In this document: positions 44,613 through 53,334 of the stretch, in pieces
How the letters are laid out: each line of letters opens with the position of its first letter
Position numbering within the stretch: the stretch's first letter is position 1
Assembly: GCA_025060415.1 (NCBI GenBank)
Contig: JANXBT010000001.1
Span: 395,628-459,627, forward strand
Length of the DNA: 64,000 nucleotides
Origin: Candidatus Bipolaricaulota bacterium
GTDB lineage: Bacteria > Bipolaricaulota > Bipolaricaulia > Bipolaricaulales > Bipolaricaulaceae
Direction of reading: 5' to 3'
Made by a program: the position numbers and the translations under genes
The notes under the pieces: model-generated
What the model saw: only the letters and a program-made list of their open reading frames with translations
Databases searched by the model: none
What the model was told of the DNA's origin: nothing

Positions 44613-45249
44613 AGGAAAGGATCCACACCTCCTTCGCCTTGGGAAGGTTGGCCGCGGTGACCTCCGCCTCCCCCTTGAACTCCCGCACCGTGAGGTCCAC
44701 GGCCTCCAGGAACTCCTGCACGGGGCGGATGGGCCAGTCCTTCACGGCCTCCGTGCGGTAGTGCATGGGGATGACCACCCGCACGTTGGGCAGGGCTTGG
44801 ACGACCTCCTTGGCCTCCTTGGGGCCCACGGTGTAGAACCCCCCGACGGGCAGAAGCGCCACCTGCACGTCCTCCAAGGGCTTCAGCTGCTCGGCGGTGA
44901 GGGGGTGGCCGAGGTCCCCGAAGTGGGCGAGCACCACCCGGTCCACCACCAGCTTGAAGATCACGTTCCTGCCGCGCTCCTTGCCGCCCTTGGGGTCGTG
45001 GTAGGCGGCGATGCCCCGGATCTGCACCCCCCGGATCGTCCACTCGCCCACCCCCCGCAGGACCTCCGGGCTCCCCTTCACCCGGTCCACCGCGTTGTGG
45101 TCGAAGTGGTCGTGGGAGACGGTGACGATGTGGGCCGGGCCCTCCGGGGCCTTGTAGGGCACGCTGGCGTCGTAGGGATCGGTGACGATGACCGTGCCGT
45201 CGGCGGAGGTGATGCGGAAGCACGCATGCCCATACCACAGGATTTTCAC
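44605..45249 (-). CDS. Metallo-beta-lactamase-fold hydrolase (UPF0173/UlaG-like)
   Basis: 214 residues from GTG 45249. A TTG two codons earlier would sit only three bases after AGGAGG, whereas the GTG is nine bases from it. WYGHACFRI opens the fold, VTVSHDHFDHNA near residue 45 is the HxHxDH zinc motif, AHFGDLGHPLT near 115 and IPMHYRTEAVKDWPI near 170 supply the other ligands. This is the L-ascorbate-lactonase-like branch, substrate unknown. It follows ddl by 37 bases on the same strand. Confidence 0.85.
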   Translation of the reverse strand: MKILWYGHACFRITSADGTVIVTDPYDASVPYKAPEGPAHIVTVSHDHFDHNAVDRVKGSPEVLRGVGEWTIRGVQIRGIAAYHDPKGGKERGRNVIFKLVVDRVVLAHFGDLGHPLTAEQLKPLEDVQVALLPVGGFYTVGPKEAKEVVQALPNVRVVIPMHYRTEAVKDWPIRPVQEFLEAVDLTVREFKGEAEVTAANLPKAKEVWILSYA

Positions 45250-45286
45250 CGGCAACCACCTCCTGGCCGCTCAGGCCGGTTGTACT

Positions 45287-46240
45287 CTACCCGATTGGGC
45301 GCGCGCGGGGCAAGCGGGCGAGGGCGCGCCGCACCAGGAAATCCACGAGGTCGTCGTACCCCAGGCCGGCGGCCTGCGCCGCCCGGGGGAAAAGGGAAAG
45401 CTCCGTCATCCCCGGCAGGGTGTTCACCTCCAAAAGGAAGGGCACGCCCTCGGGCGAGAGGCGGAAGTCCAGGCGGGCCAGGTCCCGGCAGCCCAAGAGG
45501 AGGAAGGCCTCCCGGGCCGCCTCCTCCACCCGCTGGGCCTCCGCGGCGGAAAGGGGCGCCGGGCACAGGACCTCGCAGGCCCCCGGCGTGTACTTGGCCG
45601 TCCAGTCGAACAGCTCCCCGTGCTTGGGGCGGAGCTCCACCAAGGGGAGGACCCGCAGGCCCTCGTCCCCCTCCAGCACGGCCGCCGTCACCTCCCGCCC
45701 CGGGATGTAGGTTTCCACCAGGAACTCCCCATAGGCCTTGGCCATCCCCTCAAGGGCGGGCCGGAGTTCTTCTTCGGTGCGCACGAGGCGCACGCCCACG
45801 CTGGACCCCTCCCGCCGGGGCTTCACCACCACGGGGAGCCCTAGCTCCCTTTGCACGCGCTCCGCGAAGGCGGGGAGCTCGCCCCCGGCGAAGAGGAGCC
45901 AGGGCGGGGTGGCCAAACCCTTCCCTTGGAAGGCCCGCTTCGCCTCCGCTTTGTCCATGGCCAGGGCGGAGGCCAGGGGCCCGGAGCCCACATAGGGCTT
46001 GCCCATGAGGTCCAAAAGGAGCTGGACGGTGCCGTCCTCGCCGGGGCCCCCGTGGAGGACGTTGAACACCACCGTGTAGGGCGCGAGGAGCCGGGGGAGG
46101 CCATCGAAGGAATCGATGGCCAGGAGGTCCGCCTCCCACCCCTTCCTCCGCAGGGCGGCGTGGACGCCCTGGCCCGAGCGCAGGGAGATCTCCCGTTCCG
46201 CCGAGGTCCCTCCGCAGAGCACCGCGACCTTCACCGCCAT
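45287..46240 (-). CDS. ddl: D-alanine--D-alanine ligase
   Basis: 317 residues from ATG 46240. Makes D-Ala-D-Ala for peptidoglycan. An ATP-grasp enzyme with VAVLCGGTSAEREISLRSG at the start, NVLHGGPGEDGTVQ near residue 60, VVKPRREGSSVGV near 145, GREVTAAVLE near 185, and the metal site in FLLEVNTLPGMT near 270. The upstream 78 bases separate it from the divergent HAD gene. Its presence shows the organism makes peptidoglycan. Confidence 0.95.
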   Translation of the reverse strand: MAVKVAVLCGGTSAEREISLRSGQGVHAALRRKGWEADLLAIDSFDGLPRLLAPYTVVFNVLHGGPGEDGTVQLLLDLMGKPYVGSGPLASALAMDKAEAKRAFQGKGLATPPWLLFAGGELPAFAERVQRELGLPVVVKPRREGSSVGVRLVRTEEELRPALEGMAKAYGEFLVETYIPGREVTAAVLEGDEGLRVLPLVELRPKHGELFDWTAKYTPGACEVLCPAPLSAAEAQRVEEAAREAFLLLGCRDLARLDFRLSPEGVPFLLEVNTLPGMTELSLFPRAAQAAGLGYDDLVDFLVRRALARLPRARPIG

Positions 46241-46318
46241 GGGCGGATCGTTTCCGTTTTCCGGCGCCGGGGCAAGGCCGGGCGTCCGCGCCGGCGGCGG
46301 GGCGGTACCATTGGGCCT

Positions 46319-47497
46319 GTGCTCGAGCGGTACCGCGGGTTCCTCTTGGACATCGACGGGGTGCTCGTGCGGGGAGGGCAGGCCCTGCCCGGCGCGGCCG
46401 AGGCCCTGGACCTGTTGCGGGCCCGGGGGCGCGTTCTCCTTCTCACCAACAACTCCACGAGGTCGCGGGCGGGCACGGCCGAGCGGCTGCGGCGGGCGGG
46501 GATCCCCGCCGCGCCCGAGGAGGTCCTGCCCAGCTCCTACGTGGCCGCCCAGTTCCTGCGCGGCCGCTACGGGCCCGTGCGCTATTGGTGCCTTGGGGAG
46601 GAGGGGATCCGCGAGGAGATGGGCGCGGCCGGCCATGTCCTCGTCCCCCCCGAGGAGGCGGAGTGGATCGTGGTGGGCATGGACCGCGAGCTCACCTACG
46701 CGAAGCTGGCCCAGGCCCTGCGCGCCCTTCTTAGGGGGGCCCGGCTTTTGGCCACCAACGAGGACCCCACCTTCCCCACGCCCGAGGGCCTTGTGCCCGG
46801 CGCGGGGGCCATCGTGGGCGCCCTGCGCGGCATGGGCTTCCCCCCGGAGGTGGTGGTGGGCAAGCCCTCGCCCATCGCCTTCCAGGTGGCCCTGGAGCTT
46901 TTGGGCCTGCCCCCGCAGGCAGTCCTCATGATCGGCGACCGGCTGGACACGGACATCGCCGGTGCCCAGGCCCTCGGCCTGGACACCGCCCTCGTCCTTT
47001 CGGGCGTGACCCGCCCCGCGGACCTGGAGCGGGCGGGGATCCGGCCCACCTACGTGGCCCAGGACCTCCGCTGCCTCGCACAGGAGGGCCTCCTTGGGCC
47101 GCTAGAATCGGGGGCCATGGAGGTCCTCATCCGTTCGCCCCGGATGGGCGAGGTGCGCGCGGTTTTGGAGGAGGGGCGCGCGCCCAAGACCGTGGCCGCC
47201 CTGCGCCGGGCCCTTCCCCTCAAGGCCGTCGCCCGCCGCTGGGGCCAGGAGGTCTACTTCGCCACGCCGGTGGCGGTGGAGCTGGAGGGCGGAGCGGAGG
47301 TGGTGGAGAAGGGGGCCATCGGGTACTGGCCGCCGGGCCGGGCTCTGTGCCTCTTTTTCGGGCCGACCCCGGCCTCCCGTAATCCCCAGGAGATCCGGCC
47401 GGCCAGCCCCGTCACCGTGGTGGGCCGCGTCCTCGGCGACCCCGCGGCCCTGGACCGCATCCAAGATGGAGACCCCATCGAAGTTCTTCCCGCGTAA
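46319..47497 (+). CDS. HAD-IIA (NagD-like) phosphatase fused to a cyclophilin-like domain
   Basis: 392 residues from GTG 46319. Residues ~1-265 are a NagD-type phosphatase: FLLDIDGVLVRGG (nucleophile Asp), LLTNNSTRS, VVGKPSPIAFQ and LMIGDRLDTDIAGA. Residues ~268-392, beginning MEVLIRSPRMGE, match the TM1367-type cyclophilin-like family: TVAALRRALPLKAVARRWGQ, EVYFATPV, GAIGYWPPGRALCLFFGPTP. The frame is open through the junction. An internal ATG at 47117 could also give the second domain alone. TACCAT ends seven bases before the GTG, suggesting a leaderless message. The 3' end overlaps the next gene by 32 bases. Confidence 0.82.
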   Translation: MLERYRGFLLDIDGVLVRGGQALPGAAEALDLLRARGRVLLLTNNSTRSRAGTAERLRRAGIPAAPEEVLPSSYVAAQFLRGRYGPVRYWCLGEEGIREEMGAAGHVLVPPEEAEWIVVGMDRELTYAKLAQALRALLRGARLLATNEDPTFPTPEGLVPGAGAIVGALRGMGFPPEVVVGKPSPIAFQVALELLGLPPQAVLMIGDRLDTDIAGAQALGLDTALVLSGVTRPADLERAGIRPTYVAQDLRCLAQEGLLGPLESGAMEVLIRSPRMGEVRAVLEEGRAPKTVAALRRALPLKAVARRWGQEVYFATPVAVELEGGAEVVEKGAIGYWPPGRALCLFFGPTPASRNPQEIRPASPVTVVGRVLGDPAALDRIQDGDPIEVLPA

Positions 47498-48371
47498 GCT
47501 GCGCGATCCCGAGGGGCTCACCCTTCTGGGCCTGGGGGCGAACGCCGGCCTTTTCGGCCTGAAGGTGGGCCTGGGCTTGGCCCTGGGCTCCACCGCCCTT
47601 TTCGCCGACGGCATCCATACCCTGAGCGACCTGGCCACGGACCTCCTCACCCTGGCGGGCCTGCGCGTGGCCCGCCGCCCCCCCGACGAGAGCCATGCCT
47701 ACGGGCACGGGAAGTTCGAGACCCTGGCGGGCGCGGTCGTGGCCCTGGCCCTGCTGGGGGTGGGGGGCTTCATCGTGGGAGAGGCTGTGGGGGTCCTCCG
47801 CCGGGGGGCGGGGGTCCGCGCGGGCTGGGCCGTGGCCGTCGTGGCCGCCCTCTCCGTGGCCCTCAAGGAGGGGCTTTATCGCCTCACCATGGGGCTGGGC
47901 CGGCGGCTTCGCAGCACCGCGCTCCAGGCCAACGCCTGGCACCACCGCAGCGACGCCTTCTCCTCCGTGCCCGTCCTGATCGGCGGCCTTTTCGCCCACT
48001 TCGGCCTGCCCCAGGTGGACGGGGTGGCCGCGCTCCTCGTGGCCCTCCTCATCGGCGGGGCGGCCCTGGGCCTCCTCCGCCGCACCGCCCACGAGCTCGC
48101 GGAAGGGGCGTTCCCCAAAACGGAGCGGGAGCGGGTGATCGCGGCCATCGAGGGCGTGGCCGGGGTCCAGGGCTGGCACAAGCTGCGCACCCGCTACGCC
48201 GGTCAGGACGCCTTCGTGGACGTGCACATCCAGGTGGACCCCCACTTGTCCGTGGCCGATTCCCACGCCATCGCCTCCCAGGTGGAGGAGGCGGTGAGGA
48301 GAGCCTTGGGCGGCCGGGCCTCCGTGGTCGTCCACGTGGAGCCCGCGGCGGACGCGGACGAGCGCGCCTAG
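47466..48371 (+). CDS. Cation diffusion facilitator (Zn/Co/Fe/Mn efflux) protein
   Basis: 301 residues, six membrane helices and a C-terminal cytoplasmic domain. FADGIHTLSDLATD near residue 48 (metal-site Asp pair), HAYGHGKFETLAG near 78 and ANAWHHRSDAFSS near 160 are the family signatures, and DVHIQVDPHLSVADSHAIA is the regulatory domain. HxxxD/DxxxD-type sites do not fix the metal. ATG 47466 lies 32 bases inside the HAD gene. Convergent with the next gene (four-base overlap). Confidence 0.92.
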   Translation: METPSKFFPRKLRDPEGLTLLGLGANAGLFGLKVGLGLALGSTALFADGIHTLSDLATDLLTLAGLRVARRPPDESHAYGHGKFETLAGAVVALALLGVGGFIVGEAVGVLRRGAGVRAGWAVAVVAALSVALKEGLYRLTMGLGRRLRSTALQANAWHHRSDAFSSVPVLIGGLFAHFGLPQVDGVAALLVALLIGGAALGLLRRTAHELAEGAFPKTERERVIAAIEGVAGVQGWHKLRTRYAGQDAFVDVHIQVDPHLSVADSHAIASQVEEAVRRALGGRASVVVHVEPAADADERA

Positions 48372-51300
48372 AGGACCTTGGGGAACTGGAACCCCCGGGC
48401 GAACACGCGGAGGCAAGCCTCGACCACCTTGGGATCGTAGAGCTTTCCCGCCTTCTCCCGGATTTCTGCGAGGGCGGCCTCCACGCCCAGGGCCGGCCGG
48501 TAGGGCCGGTGCGAGCTCATGGCCTCCACCACGTCGGCCACAGCCAGGATCCGCGCCTCCAGGAGGATCGCCTCGCCCTTAAGCCCCCGCGGGTAGCCCG
48601 AGCCGTCCAGGCGCTCGTGGTGCTGGTGCACGATCTCCGCCACCGGCCAGGGGAACTCCACCCGCCGCAGGATCTCGTAGCCGGCCCTGGGGTGCTCCCG
48701 GATGAGGGCCATCTCCAGGTCTGTGAGCTTGCCGGGTTTGCTCAGGATCTCGATGGGCACGAACAAGGCCTTGCCCACGTCGTGGAGGAGGGCGGCCACG
48801 CGCAGGCCCTGGATGCGCTCTGCGGAAAGGCCCAGCTCCTGGGCGATGGCGCAGGCCAGCTCGGCCACGCGGCGCTGGTGCCCGGCGGTGTAGGGCTCGC
48901 GCAGATCCATGGCTGCGGAGAAGGCCTCCACCACCTCCTGGAAGGCCCGCTCCACCCGCCGGGCGAAGGCCAGCCGCTCCTCCTCGGCCCGCTTCAGGGG
49001 GGTGATGTCCAGCAGGATCCCGTGGGCGAAGCGGGCGGTCCCCTCGGGTCCGCGGATCACGTTCACCAAGTTCCGGATCCACAGGGTCCGCCCGTCGCGG
49101 GTGACGATGCGGTAGGTCAGGTCGTAGGGCTGGTACTCCCTGTTTAAGACCCGGGCCGTTTCCAGCACGCGCGCCCGGTCCTCGGGATGGATCTGGCGGA
49201 TCCAAAGCTCGGGGTCCGTAAGCCACTCCTCGGGGCTAAAGCCGAAGAGGGTCTGCACCTGCGGGCTTATGTACACGGTCTTTTTTGGGAAAGGCCGCTC
49301 CAGATCCAAGAGGTAGACGACGCCCGGGATCTGTTCCACGAGGGAGCGGTACCGTTCCTCGGCCTCGCGGAGCCGTTCCTCCGCGATCTTGCGGGCGGTG
49401 ACATCCCGTTGCGTTCCCCAGATGGCTCGGAGCTTGCCGTTGGTGTAGAACCCCACGGCGGTGTAGGCGATCCAGCGGGTGCTTCCGTCGGGCAAGCGCA
49501 CGGGCATCTCGCGGTTGGCGAGCCGGCCCCCGTTCCGGAGGAACTCCCGGAACACCTGGAGGAGGCCTGGGTCCACGCTTCCTGGGAAGAGCTCGCGGAA
49601 GGAGCGGCCCACGAGCTCCGCACCCCGGGCAAAGCCGTAGTGGCGGGCGAAGGCGTCGTTGGCGTCCACCAGGACCGCCGAGCCCAGGACCGGCTCGAGG
49701 TCCGCCTCGGCCAGCTCCGGGTCCAGGGGGGTGGGGAACTCCACCCGATAAAAGCCCTCCTCCGTCTGCTCCGCGAAGTGCCGGTAGCGGGCCTCGAACT
49801 CCTTGAGGAGGGTGACGTCGGTGAAGGCCACCAAGCTGCCCTGGAACTTTCCGTCCCGGAAGAGGGGGCGGGCATGAACGAGGGCCGGGAAGGTGGAGCC
49901 GTCCTTGCGCACGATTTCAATCTCGTACGTGCCCTCTTGGCCCTGGGCGCGCCGGCGCAGCTCCTCCTCCACAAGGCCCCAAAATGGGGGGGCGACGAAA
50001 TCCCGCCAGTGTCGGCCCAGGACCTCGGGGAGCTCGTAGCCACCCAGGCGGGCCGCGGCCGGGTTGGCGAAGGCAATTCGGCCTTCGGCGTCCACCACGA
50101 CCACCCCCTCCGCCAAAGTCTTCACGATCTCCTCATGGAAGCGGCGCAATTCCTCGATTTCATTGAACAAGCGGGCGTTCTCCAGGGCCACCGCGGCCAC
50201 ATCGGCGAGGGTGGTGAGGATCCGCTCCTCCTCCGGGCCGAACGCGGCAGGCCGCTCGCTTTCCACGTTCAAAACACCCACCACCCGCCCCGCCACTTTC
50301 AGGGGTAGGGCAAGCTCCGAGCGGTTCTGGGGGTAGGCGCGGATGTAGGCGGGCTCTTGGGACACGTCCGCGATGTTTTGTACCTCGCCTGTGCGGGCGG
50401 CCCGCACCACCACCCCCTTTTCGGAGCTCAGGGGCAGGCGCCGCGGCCCGTGGGGCTCGCCCAAGGAATGCGCCAGGAGCACGAGTTCGTGGGCCCGCTC
50501 GTCCAGGAGGTAGAGGCTCACGTCGGTGAAGCCCACGAGGGCGCAAGCCCCCTCCACCACGGCGCGGGCCACTGCCTCCGGAGACCGGGAGGTCACGAGC
50601 TTCCGCCCCAGCTCGCCCACCGCGTTCAGGCGCTCGCTGAGCTGGCGCTCCTCGGTGATGTCCAGGAAGCTGGCGAGGATGGCGGGCCGGCCGGCGAACT
50701 CGATCCGCCGGGCCAGCATGCGCACCCAGCGCGTGCCTCCGTCCTTGCGCAGGAGGCGAAATTCCGAAAGAGGGGGTAGGGGCTCGCCCGCCAGCCTCCG
50801 CTGCATCCGCTCCGCCACGCAGGCCCGGTCCTCGGGATGCACCAGGCCGAGGACCTCCTCCGGGCTCAGGGCCATGAGCTCCGCCAGGGTTCGGTCGCAG
50901 AGCTGCTCTAGAGCGGGGTTTCCGAACACGATCCGGCCGTCCTGGAGCACGGCGAGGGCCTGCAAGGAGTTCTCCACCACCGTGAAGTAGGCCTCGCGGG
51001 CCTCCACCGCCTCGGTGATGTCCTCCACCGTGCCCTCGTAGTAGAGGACGCGCCCGAACTCGTCGCGCACGACGCGCGCGTTCTCCCGGGTCCAGAAACG
51101 CCTCCCGTCGGGCCTCACCCAGGCGCACTCGAACCCCTGGATCTGGCCCTCCCTCTCCAGGAGTTCCCGGAACCGGGCGCGGGGGTAGCCCATCCGCTGC
51201 GCCAGCTCCTCCAGGTTGTGCTGGGCCAGCTCCGCCGGGGAGGCGAACCCCAGCAGGCGGGCCAGGGCCGGGTTGGCGTAGAGAAGGCGGCCGTCGGGGG

Positions 51301-51733
51301 TGGTGCGGTAAAAGCCGATGGGGCTCTCCTCCACGAGGGCGTGGAACCGGCCTGCGGTCTCGGCGCGGATGCGCAGCCACGTGCGCACCCGCACGGAAAG
51401 GAGCGGCTTCACGATGGGCAAGGGGAGGACGTCGTCGAACCCCGCGGCGAGCCAGGGGGCCGCGGCCTCGGAATAGGGGTGGGCCACGAGGACGGGCAGG
51501 AAGGAGAAGGCCGCGCCGAACCGGTTCTTGAGGTTGAGGAGCTCGTTCTGGAACTTGCGGGCCAGCTCGGCCTCCACCAGGATCAAATCCACGCCGGCGA
51601 GGTCGGCCCCAGCCCACCCGCCCGGCTCGGGGGCGAACACCTCATAGCCCTCCCCCTGAAGGAACTCGCGGAGGAGGCGGCGGTCCGCGGGGGAGGCGAA
51701 TAGGACCCCGACGCGCGGCGGCCTACCGCTCAT
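48368..51733 (-). CDS. Pseudo-receiver / multi-PAS / GAF / HD-GYP signalling protein
   Basis: 1121 residues from ATG 51733. Order: a receiver-like domain (~1-125) in which the phosphoacceptor position reads LILVEAEL, without Asp, while the Lys of LPIVKPLL remains; PAS (~130-245); PAS (~250-370); GAF (~375-520); three more PAS (~525-930); HD-GYP (~935-1115) with AALLHDVGKALF and HQHHERLDGSGYPRGLKGE. HD-GYP domains hydrolyse cyclic di-GMP, and the HD and GYP residues look intact. No membrane helix is seen. The start lies inside the end of the KaiC-like gene (11-base overlap), which makes the two partners. Confidence 0.88.
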   Translation of the reverse strand: MSGRPPRVGVLFASPADRRLLREFLQGEGYEVFAPEPGGWAGADLAGVDLILVEAELARKFQNELLNLKNRFGAAFSFLPVLVAHPYSEAAAPWLAAGFDDVLPLPIVKPLLSVRVRTWLRIRAETAGRFHALVEESPIGFYRTTPDGRLLYANPALARLLGFASPAELAQHNLEELAQRMGYPRARFRELLEREGQIQGFECAWVRPDGRRFWTRENARVVRDEFGRVLYYEGTVEDITEAVEAREAYFTVVENSLQALAVLQDGRIVFGNPALEQLCDRTLAELMALSPEEVLGLVHPEDRACVAERMQRRLAGEPLPPLSEFRLLRKDGGTRWVRMLARRIEFAGRPAILASFLDITEERQLSERLNAVGELGRKLVTSRSPEAVARAVVEGACALVGFTDVSLYLLDERAHELVLLAHSLGEPHGPRRLPLSSEKGVVVRAARTGEVQNIADVSQEPAYIRAYPQNRSELALPLKVAGRVVGVLNVESERPAAFGPEEERILTTLADVAAVALENARLFNEIEELRRFHEEIVKTLAEGVVVVDAEGRIAFANPAAARLGGYELPEVLGRHWRDFVAPPFWGLVEEELRRRAQGQEGTYEIEIVRKDGSTFPALVHARPLFRDGKFQGSLVAFTDVTLLKEFEARYRHFAEQTEEGFYRVEFPTPLDPELAEADLEPVLGSAVLVDANDAFARHYGFARGAELVGRSFRELFPGSVDPGLLQVFREFLRNGGRLANREMPVRLPDGSTRWIAYTAVGFYTNGKLRAIWGTQRDVTARKIAEERLREAEERYRSLVEQIPGVVYLLDLERPFPKKTVYISPQVQTLFGFSPEEWLTDPELWIRQIHPEDRARVLETARVLNREYQPYDLTYRIVTRDGRTLWIRNLVNVIRGPEGTARFAHGILLDITPLKRAEEERLAFARRVERAFQEVVEAFSAAMDLREPYTAGHQRRVAELACAIAQELGLSAERIQGLRVAALLHDVGKALFVPIEILSKPGKLTDLEMALIREHPRAGYEILRRVEFPWPVAEIVHQHHERLDGSGYPRGLKGEAILLEARILAVADVVEAMSSHRPYRPALGVEAALAEIREKAGKLYDPKVVEACLRVFARGFQFPKVL

Positions 51734-53189
51734 CGGGCCTCCAGGGACGAACATGGCCGGTCAGGAGCCCCGTGACCCCCGTTAAGGGCTCGCTCACCCA
51801 GATGCCCTTTTCGCCGAACCGGATCTCCCGCAACTCCGCTTGGAACGGACCCAACCTCTTTTTGAGGCAGCCGATGAGGCGCACCACCTGCACCCCCATC
51901 TCCGCGTAGCGCATGAGGAGGGCGTTGTCAAACAGGTAGCTTATGCCGAGCTCCGTGAGGCGGAGGTCGCCGGTGATGTACTCCACCTCGTTGATCCAAA
52001 AGGAAGTCACCTCGCGGCTCTGCAGGAAGGCCACGAGGTTTTGGGTGTGGGCGGCAAGGTCGCCAAACCCTTCCATGGCCAGGGTGTAGCCGCGCACGCT
52101 GTCGATCAGGACCACCGAACATCCGGTTTCCTCCACGTCCTGGCGGACCAGGCCCAGGAACTCGTCGGGGTAGAGGGTGAGGGGGTTTACGTAGCGGAAG
52201 AGGAGTTTTTCGCCGCGCAGGTGGCGCTCGGTGAGGACCCCCAGGGCCTTGGCCCGGGCGACCATGGACTCCGGGGCCTCCTCGAAGGTGTAGACCGCGG
52301 CCCGGCGGCCCTGGGCCACCGCCGTGGCCAAAAAGCATAAACCCACCGTGGTTTTTCCTGCACCCGTGGGCCCGGAGATCACTGTGGCCGTGCCCACTTC
52401 GATCCCCCCACCCAAAAGTTGGTCCAAACCCGGCACGCCGGAGGAGAGAAGCCCGCGACCGGGCTTGGCCTCCTGCAGGGCGTAGACCACGTGGGGGAAG
52501 ACCACGATCCCTTCGCTCGTGATGCGGAAGGGATGGAGGCCCGAGAGGTAATCAGATCCGCGCAGCTTCTCCACAGCGAGATAACGCAGCTCCAGCACCC
52601 GACTCTGCCCGATTTCCCGCCGCAGGCGGATCACCCCATCCACGGCCAGGGCCAGCGCCGTTTCCTCTTCCACATCGTGGGGCTCGGCCAGAAGCAGGGC
52701 CGTGCAGTTCATCCGGTTGAGCATGCCTACAAGGGCTAGCACGTTCCTGCGGAATTGGTAAGGGTCATGGGACATGGCCCGCAGGAGGCTCACGGAGTCC
52801 AGCACCAGCCGCGGGGGCTTTCGCTCCGCAAGGGCTTGGCTGATCCTTTGCCAAACTGGGATCGCCTCCACCTCCGCGGGCGGGAACACCGTGTACTCCT
52901 CAAAGGGTCTGGGGAAGCTTGCGCTCAGCGGGGAGAGGTCGAGCACCTCGATCCCCTTCAGGCTCCAGCCGAAGGGCGCGATGTTCCGTTCCACCTCCGC
53001 GGCGGGCTCGGCCAGGGTGATGAAAAGGCCCCGCTCCCCCTGCTTGGCCCCGTTGAGGAGCCACTGAAGGGCGAGGAGGGTCTTCCCCGTTCCGGCGGGG
53101 CCAAGCACGAGGATCGTGCGGCCCTTGGGAAACCCGCCCCGCAGAACGGGGTCCAAGCCCGGCACCCCCGAGGGAACGCGCTCCACCAT
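51723..53189 (-). CDS. KaiC-like two-domain RecA-fold ATPase
   Basis: 488 residues with two tandem KaiC domains. Domain 1 has GLDPVLRGGFPKGRTILVLG, Walker A GPAGTGKTLLA near residue 31 and RLVLDSVSLL. Domain 2 starts near 245 with GVPGLDQLLGGG, Walker A GPTGAGKTTVG near 268, TFEEAPESMVARAKALG and VVLIDSVRGYTLAMEG. The catalytic Glu pair after Walker A (EE) is partly visible in domain 2 only. No KaiA or KaiB is in the window, so a clock role is not implied. It is coupled to a pseudo-receiver/PAS/HD-GYP protein. TAGAAT at 53210-53205 is a possible -10. Confidence 0.9.
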   Translation of the reverse strand: MVERVPSGVPGLDPVLRGGFPKGRTILVLGPAGTGKTLLALQWLLNGAKQGERGLFITLAEPAAEVERNIAPFGWSLKGIEVLDLSPLSASFPRPFEEYTVFPPAEVEAIPVWQRISQALAERKPPRLVLDSVSLLRAMSHDPYQFRRNVLALVGMLNRMNCTALLLAEPHDVEEETALALAVDGVIRLRREIGQSRVLELRYLAVEKLRGSDYLSGLHPFRITSEGIVVFPHVVYALQEAKPGRGLLSSGVPGLDQLLGGGIEVGTATVISGPTGAGKTTVGLCFLATAVAQGRRAAVYTFEEAPESMVARAKALGVLTERHLRGEKLLFRYVNPLTLYPDEFLGLVRQDVEETGCSVVLIDSVRGYTLAMEGFGDLAAHTQNLVAFLQSREVTSFWINEVEYITGDLRLTELGISYLFDNALLMRYAEMGVQVVRLIGCLKKRLGPFQAELREIRFGEKGIWVSEPLTGVTGLLTGHVRPWRPDER

Positions 53190-53334
53190 ACCCCGACCCT
53201 GGGCATTCTACCCCGGAGCGCTGCCACGATGCCAATCGCATGGGAATAGACCTCTCAACGCGCAAACGGAGGGGAGCAGGTTGTTTTTTGGGTCCCAGGC
53301 CGCGGACGCGCTAAACTTCGCAGGAGGAGGGGAA

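Noticed and set aside
51723..53189. A full circadian clock locus
   Set aside because: KaiC-like proteins are widespread and no KaiA or KaiB is present. Only the pseudo-receiver link is reported.
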